DNA of 64,000 nt from Carboxylicivirga fragile (GTDB lineage Bacteria > Bacteroidota > Bacteroidia > Bacteroidales > Marinilabiliaceae). The number at the start of each line of letters is the position of its first letter. Positions within the stretch are counted from its first letter, which is position 1. The notes under the pieces were generated by a model. The model was not told the origin of the DNA and made no database searches. It was given only the letters and a program-made list of their open reading frames with translations. The stretch is from assembly GCA_025499625.1 (NCBI GenBank), contig JAFMVD010000003.1:62001-126000 (forward strand). The letters are read 5' to 3'. Both the position numbers and the translations under genes were made by a program. Positions 44,717 to 53,804 of this stretch are shown here, in pieces.

Positions 44717-46150
44717 ATGCTTTTTACTTCTTTTAATTTTTTCATCTTTTTCCCCATAGTAATCTTACTTTACTACCTAACGCCTGTTAAGTATAGGTGG
44801 ATGGTGCTACTGGGGGCAAGTTATTTTTTCTACATTAATATAAAGCCTGTTTATGCAATCTTATTATTAGCAATCACAGCTTCAACCTATATTTTTACCA
44901 GAATGATTGATTCAACTGGAGATGAAGATAGGAAGTTGTTGCTGATGCGGATTAATGTAGCTTTGATTTTAGTGCCACTATTCTTTTTTAAGTATTTTAC
45001 AATAATAAATAATGAATTACTCGAATTGTTGGAATTGAATAACCTTAGGTGGCCTTTACCTGAGATAAAATTCATTCTCCCCATAGGTATTTCCTATTAT
45101 ACCTTTATGAGTATTGGTTATACTATCGATGTCTATAATGAAGACATAAAGGCTGATAAACATTTTGGTCGAGTGGCTTTATTTACTGCTTTCTTTCCTT
45201 TAATTCTTTCAGGTCCAATTGAACGTGCGGGCAATATGTTACCACAATTCAAAAACCTTAAACAAATAAATTTCAGTAATATCTCGGGTGGATTAAAAAT
45301 GATGCTGTGGGGATATTTTATGAAATTAGTTGTAGCTGATAGAATTGGAATATATGTTGATGCTATCTATGGTGATATTCTTGGTCATAATGGAACTAGC
45401 TTATTAATTGCCACAGTACTTTATCCTTTCCAAGTATATGCTGATTTAGGTGGTTATTCGTTAATCGCTATAGGTGTTGCAAAGATCTTAGGAATAGATG
45501 TAATGCAAAATTTTAATAGACCATTTTTTGCAACAAGTATGGCTGAGTTTTGGCGTCGTTGGCACATGTCGTTAATAACTTGGTTAACTGATTATGTTTA
45601 CACTCCATTATCTTTTGCTTTCAGAAAAATTGGAATGCTTGGTATAATAATAGCTTTAATGGTAACCTTTCTTTTAAGTGGGATATGGCATCACGCCGAT
45701 ATGACATCGATAATGTGGGGACTTACGCAAGGTACTTTTTTAAGTATAGAGGCGCTACTGCACAAAAGAAGGTTTAGGCTTGAAGAAAAGTATCAATTAA
45801 CGAAAAGTTCACTGTACCTTTTTTCTTGTATGTTGGTCACATTTGTATTGTTTTCGGCTTCCCAAATATTCGGTAGAGCTGTAACAATTGAAGATTCTTG
45901 GGCAATTTTTGATAAGTTATTTACGAATATAGGTGTCCCATATCTTGATCTAACAACCTTGTTATATTCTTTTATTGGCATCTTTTTACTACTTATAAAA
46001 GATTTTAAGAATGAATTTATGCCTGTTGCGTTCAATTCTTATTGGAATCGAAAATTATACTTACGTTATGCCGCCTACTTAACGGTTCTATTTGGAATAA
46101 TATTATTCGGTGTTTTTGAAGGAGGTAACTTTATTTATTTTCAATTTTAA
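44717..46150 (+). CDS. MBOAT acyltransferase 2 (DltB/AlgI superfamily)
   Basis: 477 residues, same length as MBOAT 1 and similar along the whole length (for example KYRWMVLLGASYFFYINIKP against KYRWIVLLGASYFFYINIKP). Seen: FWRRWHMSLITWLTDYVYTP and SGIWHHADMTSIMWG, with the same His-His pair and missing IPLGG loop. The two genes arose by tandem duplication of an MBOAT-SGNH unit, but the SGNH partners have diverged much more. Likely serves the second ligase/ACP set, or a second acceptor site. Confidence 0.9.
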   Translation: MLFTSFNFFIFFPIVILLYYLTPVKYRWMVLLGASYFFYINIKPVYAILLLAITASTYIFTRMIDSTGDEDRKLLLMRINVALILVPLFFFKYFTIINNELLELLELNNLRWPLPEIKFILPIGISYYTFMSIGYTIDVYNEDIKADKHFGRVALFTAFFPLILSGPIERAGNMLPQFKNLKQINFSNISGGLKMMLWGYFMKLVVADRIGIYVDAIYGDILGHNGTSLLIATVLYPFQVYADLGGYSLIAIGVAKILGIDVMQNFNRPFFATSMAEFWRRWHMSLITWLTDYVYTPLSFAFRKIGMLGIIIALMVTFLLSGIWHHADMTSIMWGLTQGTFLSIEALLHKRRFRLEEKYQLTKSSLYLFSCMLVTFVLFSASQIFGRAVTIEDSWAIFDKLFTNIGVPYLDLTTLLYSFIGIFLLLIKDFKNEFMPVAFNSYWNRKLYLRYAAYLTVLFGIILFGVFEGGNFIYFQF

Positions 46151-46154
46151 TATA

Positions 46155-47066
46155 ATGAAGAAAAAGGATTTTGTTATAAAATTACTCGTGCTGGTTGTAG
46201 CATTTTTTATAATAGATTTTGGATTGTCGACAGTACTGTTGAGAGGTTTAAATAAGTATTATGGTTTGGAAAAACAAACTGAGGTATTATTTAATGGTTC
46301 TTCAATGTTTATGTCTGGTTTTGACAGAAATGTGGTTGAAAATAAAACAGGGTTAACCGTTAGTAATTATTCGCACGAAGGCGTTTCAATCAGAGAGCGA
46401 TTGGAAATGATAAAACAAGTTTACCATAAACATCCTGAGGGATTTGAAACTGTAGTGTTTGAGTTGTCGCCTGTTATTTTTTCCGGTGTTGAAACATCGG
46501 CAAATGTCTATACGGCATTCTTTCCATTTATGGATGATGAATCAATAAATGTATACATTAAAGAATTTGCGACGACACGTGAATATTATATTCGTAAAAT
46601 AGTTCGTACATCGAGATTTGATTCTCGATTAATTGTGAATATTATTAAAGGCTACCTGGGGAAGTTTCAAAATGTAAAAACAAGTCAGCTACATTCTCGC
46701 ATTGACGAAGAACTTAAAGCGAGTGAAGGAGCAGTGAATATTTATATGAAAGAATCTAATATTGCGATTTTTAAAGAAGCGATTGACTTAATAATTTCTA
46801 AAAATTCCAAAGTTATACTTGTAAATATGCCTGTTTATAATGCTAAGTTGAGAACTTTTAATGTTAATGATTATAAAGAGTTTAACGACTTTTTAGAAAC
46901 GTATAGTTTGTCTAATAGTCAGATTTCATATTTAAATATGAATGTGGATAGTATAATTTCAGAAAGAAAATATTTTTCTGACCCTTTACATATTAATAAC
47001 TATGGACAAAAAGTGCTTAATAGTATTGTCAGTGAAGAATTAAACAAAATTACTTCAATCAATTAA
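46155..47066 (+). CDS. SGNH-type membrane-anchored partner 2 (DltD-like)
   Basis: 303 residues from ATG 46155, 4 bp after the MBOAT 2 stop; an upstream in-frame start at 46110 lies inside MBOAT 2 and adds no plausible sequence. Seen: N-terminal membrane segment (about residues 7-30), LFNGSSMFMSGFD with the SGNH serine, VVFELSPVIFSG, and FSDPLHINNYGQKVL with the catalytic Asp-x-x-His. All key residues of a DltD/SGNH periplasmic domain are visible. Role inferred from the MBOAT pair: last step of acyl transfer to the glycan. Confidence 0.82.
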   Translation: MKKKDFVIKLLVLVVAFFIIDFGLSTVLLRGLNKYYGLEKQTEVLFNGSSMFMSGFDRNVVENKTGLTVSNYSHEGVSIRERLEMIKQVYHKHPEGFETVVFELSPVIFSGVETSANVYTAFFPFMDDESINVYIKEFATTREYYIRKIVRTSRFDSRLIVNIIKGYLGKFQNVKTSQLHSRIDEELKASEGAVNIYMKESNIAIFKEAIDLIISKNSKVILVNMPVYNAKLRTFNVNDYKEFNDFLETYSLSNSQISYLNMNVDSIISERKYFSDPLHINNYGQKVLNSIVSEELNKITSIN

Positions 47067-47160
47067 TTTGGGTTATTGTGGAAAGAGTTTTTGTGTTTGA
47101 GTGCAATTCAAATACAAACGTTCAGTCTAGAAGAACATTAAATAATTAGATTTAACTATT

Positions 47161-48303
47161 ATGAGTGATACTTTGAAAAGAATATATTTGTCTAGCCCAC
47201 ACATGTCTGGGCATGAACAGAAATACATTAATGAAGCTTTTGAACAGAATTGGATTGCTCCATTAGGACCTAATGTTAATGAATTGGAAAATATCTTGGC
47301 AAAGTATTGCAATGTGAAACATGCATCTGCTTTGAGTTCTGGTACGGCTGCCCTGCACTTAGCTTTAATCATGTTAGGAGTTAACTCAGGAGATGAAGTA
47401 CTTGTTTCCACTTTTACTTTTTCGGCATCTGTTAATCCAATTGTATATCAGGGTGCTGTGCCTGTCTTTATTGATAGTGAGAAGGAAACCTGGAATATGG
47501 ATCCGGATTTACTTCGTAAAGCCTTAGTGGAACGAAAAAAGAATGGTACCATTGGTAAGGTTAAAGCTATTGTGGTTGTTCATTTATATGGTATGCCTGC
47601 CAAGATGGATGAAATTATGAGTGTTGCCAATGAGTATAAAATTCCAGTTATTGAAGATGCTGCCGAAGCGCTGGGAAGTACTTATAAAGGGCAAGCATTG
47701 GGTTCATTTGGAAGAATGGCAATCTTGTCATTTAATGGAAACAAAATTATTACAACATCGGGTGGAGGAGCCTTACTTTCAAATGATGAAACTTTGATTT
47801 CAAAGTCAAGATTCTTAGCAACCCAAGCCAGGGATAATGCACCACATTATCAACATAGCCAGATTGGTTATAATTATCGAATGAGCAATGTGCTGGCGGG
47901 GATTGGACGTGGTCAAATGGAAGTAATTGATGAAAGAGTTCAACAAAGAAGAGCCAATGGCGTTTTCTATAAAAAGGCTTTTGAAAATATCGAATGTTTG
48001 CAAGTTCTAGAAGAACCGAGTAGTGATTTTTTCTCTAACAGATGGTTAACAACTATGCTTATTAATGAAAACAAAACTAAGGTTACTTATTCCGATATTC
48101 AAGTAGCGCTTGAGAAATATAATATAGAATCCAGACCTTTGTGGAAGCCGATGCATATGCAACCAATATTCTCTTCTTATCCAAGTGTATTAAATGGAAC
48201 ATCTGAGCAATTGTTTAAAACTGGAATATGTCTTCCTTCTGGTTCTAACCTTTCAGAAACTGATAGAGAGAATATATGTAACGTTATAAAAAGCTGTTTT
48301 TAA
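47161..48303 (+). CDS. UDP-4-keto-sugar aminotransferase (PglE/DegT family)
   Basis: 380-residue DegT/DnrJ/EryC1 PLP aminotransferase. Seen: SSPHMSGHEQKYINEAF near the N-terminus, SSGTAALHLAL, VSTFTFSASVNPIVYQGA, VIEDAAEALGS with Asp166, and SFNGNKIITTSGGGAL with Schiff-base Lys195. The SFNGNKIITTSGGG form and the EAFEQNWIAPLGP start are those of PglE-like enzymes that turn UDP-4-keto-6-deoxy-GlcNAc into the 4-amino sugar. The matching dehydratase is at 59583 and the PglC-like transferase at 35149. A dedicated PglD is not obvious; the LbH protein at 49398 is CysE-like. It is followed 18 bp later by a deacetylase. Confidence 0.87.
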   Translation: MSDTLKRIYLSSPHMSGHEQKYINEAFEQNWIAPLGPNVNELENILAKYCNVKHASALSSGTAALHLALIMLGVNSGDEVLVSTFTFSASVNPIVYQGAVPVFIDSEKETWNMDPDLLRKALVERKKNGTIGKVKAIVVVHLYGMPAKMDEIMSVANEYKIPVIEDAAEALGSTYKGQALGSFGRMAILSFNGNKIITTSGGGALLSNDETLISKSRFLATQARDNAPHYQHSQIGYNYRMSNVLAGIGRGQMEVIDERVQQRRANGVFYKKAFENIECLQVLEEPSSDFFSNRWLTTMLINENKTKVTYSDIQVALEKYNIESRPLWKPMHMQPIFSSYPSVLNGTSEQLFKTGICLPSGSNLSETDRENICNVIKSCF

Positions 48304-48321
48304 TATAGAAGTTGAAACCGG

Positions 48322-49332
48322 ATGAATAAGGCAGAACGCATACAAAAAACTAAAATTCATAAGTTGTTTCGTCCCTTTTACGGAGGAATTGGACATGCGA
48401 TAATGTTTCATCGTATTCAGAATGAAGAAGGTCATCTAATTACAAAAGGTTTACAAATAACTCAAAGTTTTCTCGAAGAAATAATTCAATACTTTATTTC
48501 TCAAAATATTGACATGGTTTCGCTTGATGAATTTTATGAGCGTTTAACCTCACGTAAAAAAACTAAACGATTTGTGACCTTTACCTTTGATGATGGTTAT
48601 GTTGATAACCTAACGCATGCATTACCTGTTTTTGAAAAGTATAATGCACCATTTTCGGTATTTGTAACAACAGGTTATTCCGATAAAAAAGTCACACTTT
48701 GGTGGTATCTAGTGGAGCAATATATCCTTAAGAATGATACAATAGAGTTTGATTATGATGATAAAAAGTATTTATTTCATACAAGCAGTGAAGAGGAGAA
48801 AAGAATTGCATTTTCTAAGATAAAGGTATTGCTTTTAGAGAGTAAAAGTGAGAACGAGTATCGGAATAGGGTAAATGCGATTTTTGAAAATACTGATATT
48901 GACCTTTACGGTTTGAATGATGAATTAATTATGTCATGGGATCAAGTGAAGGAGTTAAGTGAGCATCCTCTTGCAACGATAGGAGCACATACGGTTAATC
49001 ATTTAGCGTTAAGGCAACTTGATGAAAAAGAGGTGGTTGAGGAGATTAAGGGGTCGATTAAACGCTTGGAAGAGGTTATAGGAGATAGCGTTTCGTATTT
49101 TGCTTATCCTTATGGAACAAAAAATGAGGCTGGTGAAAAAGATTTTGTAATAGCCGAGCAGTGTGGTCTTAAAATGGCTTTTACAACTGAGAAGGATAAT
49201 ATCTTTAAAAAACAAGTCAACGAATTACATTCAATTCCTCGTTTGGGAATTAATAGTACTATGACTACTGCGCATATTGATATGTTTGTAAATGGTATGA
49301 CGCCTTTTATAAGTAAATTTGTTGAAGTATAA
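48322..49332 (+). CDS. Polysaccharide deacetylase (NodB/CE4 family)
   Basis: 336 residues. Seen: AIMFHRI at the N-terminus, TFTFDDGYVDNLTHALP (catalytic Asp and metal Asp), IGAHTVNHLAL (His-Thr-x-x-His metal site), and YFAYPYG. These are canonical CE4 motifs in correct order. No signal peptide is visible. A cytoplasmic CE4 downstream of an aminotransferase could deacetylate an acetamido sugar of the lipid-linked intermediate. It is more canonical than the CE4 at 2791 and unrelated in detail to the divergent paralogs at 24163 and 32520. Confidence 0.88.
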   Translation: MNKAERIQKTKIHKLFRPFYGGIGHAIMFHRIQNEEGHLITKGLQITQSFLEEIIQYFISQNIDMVSLDEFYERLTSRKKTKRFVTFTFDDGYVDNLTHALPVFEKYNAPFSVFVTTGYSDKKVTLWWYLVEQYILKNDTIEFDYDDKKYLFHTSSEEEKRIAFSKIKVLLLESKSENEYRNRVNAIFENTDIDLYGLNDELIMSWDQVKELSEHPLATIGAHTVNHLALRQLDEKEVVEEIKGSIKRLEEVIGDSVSYFAYPYGTKNEAGEKDFVIAEQCGLKMAFTTEKDNIFKKQVNELHSIPRLGINSTMTTAHIDMFVNGMTPFISKFVEV

Positions 49333-49397
49333 ATAGTGATGGTGGTATTTATCACTTACTATATAGTTTAAATTTTGAAATTAAATAATATTACGAT

Positions 49398-49964
49398 ATG
49401 AACTCCCCACAAGAATACATACTACTATTTATAAATGCCATTCGTTGTATTCCACATTTGATTTTGTTTTTGTTACATCCAAATAAAGAAGTAATAAAAG
49501 CTGATATTATTCGCGGTTTAGATAATATGGATAAAAAGTACGGAATTTATTTTGGGTTACTTTATATGTTATCATTCTGTAAAGAGTTTAGAAATCTTTT
49601 TTATTACAGAACTCGTCCGTTTTCTTTTTTCTTTAATTTCATTTGTCGCCAACAATCAACCCTTTATATACAATCCCAAAATATCGGTGAGGGATTGGTC
49701 ATTATTCATGGTTTTGCAAGTGCAATTGGTGCTGAATCAATTGGGAAAAACTGTACCATTTTTCAACAAGTAACAATTGGTGGTACCGATAAAGGTGCTC
49801 CAACCTTGAAGGATAATGTAAAAGTTTTTGCGGGAGCTGTTATTATTGGAAAAATAACGATTGGTAACAATGTTATTATTGGTGCTAATGCAACAGTATA
49901 TAATAATGTACCCGACAATAGTACGGTATTGCCAGGTACGTCCAAAGTGTTTAAATGGAAGTAA
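49398..49964 (+). CDS. CysE-like left-handed beta-helix acetyltransferase
   Basis: 188 residues. Seen: a mixed N-terminal half with hydrophobic stretches, then hexapeptide repeats from about residue 90 (IGEGLVIIHG, IGAESIGKNCTIFQQVTIGG, VFAGAVIIGKITIGNNVIIGANATV) typical of serine acetyltransferase and sugar O/N-acetyltransferases. It uses acetyl-CoA. In this locus it is more likely a sugar acetyltransferase than a cysteine biosynthesis enzyme; it might acetylate the amino sugar made by the aminotransferase at 47161. Substrate not determined. Confidence 0.82.
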   Translation: MNSPQEYILLFINAIRCIPHLILFLLHPNKEVIKADIIRGLDNMDKKYGIYFGLLYMLSFCKEFRNLFYYRTRPFSFFFNFICRQQSTLYIQSQNIGEGLVIIHGFASAIGAESIGKNCTIFQQVTIGGTDKGAPTLKDNVKVFAGAVIIGKITIGNNVIIGANATVYNNVPDNSTVLPGTSKVFKWK

Positions 49965-50015
49965 ATTAAGTATATCATCTGTCATATAATTTAGACGTAG
50001 GTTAATTGTTGTAAA

Positions 50016-51467
50016 ATGTTATTTAACTCACTTGATTTTGCCGTATTTCTTCCGCTTGTTTTTATACTCTATTGGTTTATATGCAATAGAAACCTTCGAC
50101 TGCAGAATTTATTAATAGTAGCTGCCAGTTATGTTTTTTATGGCTGGTGGGATTATCGCTTTTTGTTATTGATCGTTATTAGTACAGTCGTTGATTACTT
50201 AATTGGGCATAGACTAAGAACCGAAGAGCGGAAAGATATTCGGAAAGTTCTGTTATGGACTAGCATCTGTGTTAACCTTGGTTTTTTAGGCTTCTTTAAA
50301 TATTATAATTTTTTTATAGATAACTTTACTTCTGCATTTAGTTTCTTTGGCAGAGACATTCAGATTAGTTCATTACACATTATCTTACCTGTTGGAATTA
50401 GTTTTTATACGTTTCAAACCCTAAGCTATACCTTTGATGTTTATAAGTATAAACTTGAACCAACAAAGGATTTTATTGCTTTTTCGGCTTATGTGAGTTT
50501 CTTTCCACAATTAGTTGCTGGTCCTATTGAAAGGGCCATTAACTTACTACCACAGTTTTATAAAAAACGTAGTTTTGAGTATTCAAAGGCAGTTGATGGA
50601 TTAAGGCAGATTCTGTGGGGATTTTTTAAAAAACTGGTTATCGCTGATAATTGTGCAGAATTCGCTAATATTATTTTTAACAATAGTGAACTCTACTCTG
50701 GGAGCACACTATTTCTTGGAGCCATCTTTTTTACCTTTCAAATTTACGGTGATTTTTCTGGTTATTCGGATATTGCTATTGGTACCTCGCGCTTGTTTGG
50801 TTTTAATTTAATGCAGAATTTTGCTTTTCCATATTTCTCACGGGATATTGCCGAATTTTGGAGGCGTTGGCATATTTCATTGTCGACCTGGTTTCGTGAT
50901 TATTTATACATACCATTAGGCGGGAGCAAAGGTGGAACATGGATGAAAATTAGAAATACATTCATCATCTTTTTGGTGAGTGGATTTTGGCATGGTGCAA
51001 ACTGGACCTTCATTATTTGGGGAGCTTTAAACGCTATCTATTTTCTTCCATTGATGCTGACTAAGAATAATCGCAAGAACATTGAAATAGTTGCTAATAA
51101 ATCCTTTCTACCGGGATTAAGAGAGTCTGGCGCCATTATTATCACATTTTTATTGACTGTATTTGCATGGATCTTCTTTAGAGCAGAAAATGTAGGTCAG
51201 GCATTTGATATTATTATTAAAGTATTATCGCCTTCTTTATTTATGAAGCCATTTTTTCCAAATTTAAGTGGGGCACTAACAACTTTAATTCTTATTGCAA
51301 TTTTTGTGATTATTGAGTGGAATGGAAGAAGGGGTAAGTATGCCATTGAGAACTTAGGTCATAATTATAAGCGCCCTATTCGATGGGCTTTTTATTCGTG
51401 TATCATTTTCATGATTGGTTTATTTATGCAAACCAGCGAAAGTCCATTTATTTATTTTCAGTTTTAA
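50016..51467 (+). CDS. MBOAT acyltransferase 3 (AlgI-like)
   Basis: 483-residue polytopic MBOAT. Seen: ILPVGISFYTFQTLSYTFDVY-type block near 125-143, AGPIERAINLLPQF, FWRRWHISLSTWFRDYLYIP followed by LGGSKGG, and SGFWHGANWTFIIWG with catalytic His326. These are the full motifs of AlgI-like polysaccharide O-acetyltransferases, so it differs from MBOAT 1 and 2, which lack the IPLGG loop and have His-His. It is likely to perform plain O-acetylation and to work independently of the duplicated pair. The SGNH 3 gene follows after 10 bp. Confidence 0.92.
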   Translation: MLFNSLDFAVFLPLVFILYWFICNRNLRLQNLLIVAASYVFYGWWDYRFLLLIVISTVVDYLIGHRLRTEERKDIRKVLLWTSICVNLGFLGFFKYYNFFIDNFTSAFSFFGRDIQISSLHIILPVGISFYTFQTLSYTFDVYKYKLEPTKDFIAFSAYVSFFPQLVAGPIERAINLLPQFYKKRSFEYSKAVDGLRQILWGFFKKLVIADNCAEFANIIFNNSELYSGSTLFLGAIFFTFQIYGDFSGYSDIAIGTSRLFGFNLMQNFAFPYFSRDIAEFWRRWHISLSTWFRDYLYIPLGGSKGGTWMKIRNTFIIFLVSGFWHGANWTFIIWGALNAIYFLPLMLTKNNRKNIEIVANKSFLPGLRESGAIIITFLLTVFAWIFFRAENVGQAFDIIIKVLSPSLFMKPFFPNLSGALTTLILIAIFVIIEWNGRRGKYAIENLGHNYKRPIRWAFYSCIIFMIGLFMQTSESPFIYFQF

Positions 51468-51477
51468 AGTATAAATT

Positions 51478-52431
51478 GTGAAAAGATTTTTTTTAACTCT
51501 CTTATCATTTGCTCTTTTTTCGATAGTGTGCTATTTAAGTTTACTTGTTATTTGGGCTCAGTTTGAACCTGAGAAACTAAAGACAAATTTTAATTATCGA
51601 ATTGGTTCTTTCGGGCACACATATACAAGGTTGAAAGAGGTTAAAACTGTTAGTGATGTTGATATATTGTTTTTAGGTTCTTCTCATGCATATAGGGGGT
51701 TTGATACAAGAAATTTTGAAGCGAATGGGTATAAAACTTTTAACTTAGGAACGAGTGCCCAAACACCAATGCAAACAAAAATTCTTTTAAATAAGTATTT
51801 AGATCAATTAGGCCCAAAATTGGTAATTCTAGAGGTATATCCTGAAATAATGACCATTGATGGCATGGAGTCCTTTCTTGACATTATATCGAATGATGAG
51901 GTTAATTTTGAAATTCTTAAACTTTCGTTAAAGGTAAATCATACGAAAGTGTACAATACTCTTTTTTATAGTGTTATATCTGATTTTTTTGGTATTCATG
52001 ACAACCACATTGAACCAAAGGTAAAAGGAATTGATATATATATTAATGGGGGATATGTTGAAACTAAATTGAATAAGCAATTTGTTGGGGATTCGATAGG
52101 TAGTAAGGAGCTTATTTTTTTGGATGAACAACTAGAGGCTTTCGAGGATATAATACAACTAATTAATAATAATGGCTCGGAATTACTGCTAGTGTTTGCT
52201 CCTGTTAGTTCTGTTTTGTACGATAGTTATGTGAATGTTGACATTTTTAATGACTTGATGACTAGCCATGGTAACTATTATAATTTTAACAAGAATATAA
52301 ACATTGAGGATAGTATTCATTTTTTTGATGATAATCATTTAAATCAAAAAGGGGTAAATATTTTTAATGAAGAGTTGATTAAGCTAATTAATCAAACTAA
52401 CTTGCTTAATAAAATCATTTCAGATATTTAA
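51478..52431 (+). CDS. SGNH-type membrane-anchored partner 3 (AlgJ/DltD-like role)
   Basis: 317 residues starting with GTG. Seen: one N-terminal membrane anchor (about residues 5-25), LFLGSSHAYRGFD with the Ser block, KLVILEVYPEIM, and FFDDNHLNQKGVNIF with an acidic residue and His of the last block. As with other SGNH proteins next to an MBOAT gene, it should act in the periplasm at the acetylation step. Not closely similar to SGNH 1 or 2. Last gene of the long plus-strand polysaccharide array. Confidence 0.78.
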   Translation: MKRFFLTLLSFALFSIVCYLSLLVIWAQFEPEKLKTNFNYRIGSFGHTYTRLKEVKTVSDVDILFLGSSHAYRGFDTRNFEANGYKTFNLGTSAQTPMQTKILLNKYLDQLGPKLVILEVYPEIMTIDGMESFLDIISNDEVNFEILKLSLKVNHTKVYNTLFYSVISDFFGIHDNHIEPKVKGIDIYINGGYVETKLNKQFVGDSIGSKELIFLDEQLEAFEDIIQLINNNGSELLLVFAPVSSVLYDSYVNVDIFNDLMTSHGNYYNFNKNINIEDSIHFFDDNHLNQKGVNIFNEELIKLINQTNLLNKIISDI

Positions 52432-52484
52432 CTATTTAATAATAGTTTGTTTATAATTTAACCCAAATAACCATTAAATTAAGA

Positions 52485-53750
52485 ATGATGAAAAAACTCA
52501 TACTAACTCTGATTTTAGGACAGTTTTATCTTTTCAGTACAGCTCAAATAATTGTTGCTGATCATACTGTAGTTGATCAATATGATAAAATACCTCAGGA
52601 ATGGATAGATAAGGTGGAAAAAATATGGGTGGCTATGGTTGGTGCAAGTCATGGCTCTAACTATGTGAATGGAGGTCAGTTGCTCGAGGATTTAAATAGT
52701 AAGTTCCAATTTAATAAACAAACATACGGTACCCCTAGTAAAAGCTTAACCAATGGTCTTAGATTTAATGCAGCTCATTGGGGTACGCGTGAATCTACTA
52801 CAGGTTGGTCATGGTATGATGTTGCTGATGACTTTTGGACAAATGATGCTGCCATTTCGCAAGTAAAAACAAGTTTGAGTTATAGTAATCAAGGTGGTTG
52901 GACTTTGTTTGGGTTTATGTATGGATGGTCTTATGAAGTTAGTCAGAAAGAGCCAACTGGTCAATATGATCCTGTTTATCATGTGCGTTGGGCAGGAAAA
53001 ACGGAAGCAGGTATCGATGGTTCTGAAAACTGGGGACTTGATGCTGGTGATGTATCTCTAACAGGAAATCGGGTTACTATGCAAAACTATATTGATGCGA
53101 TGCATGAATTTGAAGATTATATTGCTGATAATAACCTTGGCACTAAAATGATATGGACTACTGGCCCTGTTGATACGGATGCTGGTAATTTGGCAATTGA
53201 TGAAGTCGGTTATCAAGCTTATTTAAAGTGGGAGCATATTCGTAATTATGTGGGAGGGTTGAGTGGAACTCACTATCTATTGGATTATGCGGACATTTTA
53301 ACATATAATGATGCTGGTGTTCAAAGTACAACTACCTGGAGAGATAATAATGGTACATTGCAGACATTTCCGATTATTAGCCCTGAGAATGAGCAAGTTC
53401 CTATTGAGGCGCATATTGGTGATGCAGGAAAGCTGAAACTTGCCAAAGCAAGTTGGTGGCTGTTTGCACGTATGTTAGGATGGGATGGAACGCCAACAGC
53501 GATTAACGATCTTAACTTGGACAAAGATTTTACGCTTGTTTTAAATGGAGATGATTTAAGTCTAAAGTTTGAAGATAATTATATTGGAAGTACTGTGAGT
53601 TTGTATGATACTTCTGGACGAGTGTTGGATAAAAAAAAAGTATTGAGTAATTCGTGCCGGTTTAATATTGGTCAATTATCTAAAGGGGTATACTTACTTG
53701 TTTTATCAGACGGCAAAAGTGGTAGCACTAAGTTTGTTAAGTTCAAATAA
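52485..53750 (+). CDS. Secreted SGNH-like protein with T9SS sorting tail
   Basis: 421 residues. Seen: Sec signal peptide (residues 1-20, ending STAQ), then VAMVGASHGSNYVNGGQL, a possible catalytic Ser block, several Trp-rich stretches, and EAHIGDAGKLKLAKASWW, where a His could serve as the last SGNH residue. The C-terminal 75 residues (LSLKFEDNYIGSTVSLYDT to TKFVKFK) are a T9SS type A sorting domain. Export to the surface is well supported; hydrolase function is only suggested. Its position beside the MBOAT 3/SGNH 3 pair hints at a role on the acylated polymer. Ends before a bidirectional terminator. Confidence 0.75.
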   Translation: MMKKLILTLILGQFYLFSTAQIIVADHTVVDQYDKIPQEWIDKVEKIWVAMVGASHGSNYVNGGQLLEDLNSKFQFNKQTYGTPSKSLTNGLRFNAAHWGTRESTTGWSWYDVADDFWTNDAAISQVKTSLSYSNQGGWTLFGFMYGWSYEVSQKEPTGQYDPVYHVRWAGKTEAGIDGSENWGLDAGDVSLTGNRVTMQNYIDAMHEFEDYIADNNLGTKMIWTTGPVDTDAGNLAIDEVGYQAYLKWEHIRNYVGGLSGTHYLLDYADILTYNDAGVQSTTTWRDNNGTLQTFPIISPENEQVPIEAHIGDAGKLKLAKASWWLFARMLGWDGTPTAINDLNLDKDFTLVLNGDDLSLKFEDNYIGSTVSLYDTSGRVLDKKKVLSNSCRFNIGQLSKGVYLLVLSDGKSGSTKFVKFK

Positions 53751-53764
53751 TCTATTTATATATA

Positions 53765-53804
53765 AAACCCCGATTAGAATCTTTCTAATCAGGGTTTATT
53801 TTTT
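53765..53804. terminator. Bidirectional terminator between convergent genes
   Basis: Left arm AAACCC-C-GATTAGAA (53765-53779) pairs with TTCTAATC-A-GGGTTT (53783-53797), with a 3-nt loop and one mismatch. A T-rich tail follows on the plus strand. It lies between genes ending at 53750 (plus) and 53803 (minus), so it can serve both. Confidence 0.75.
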
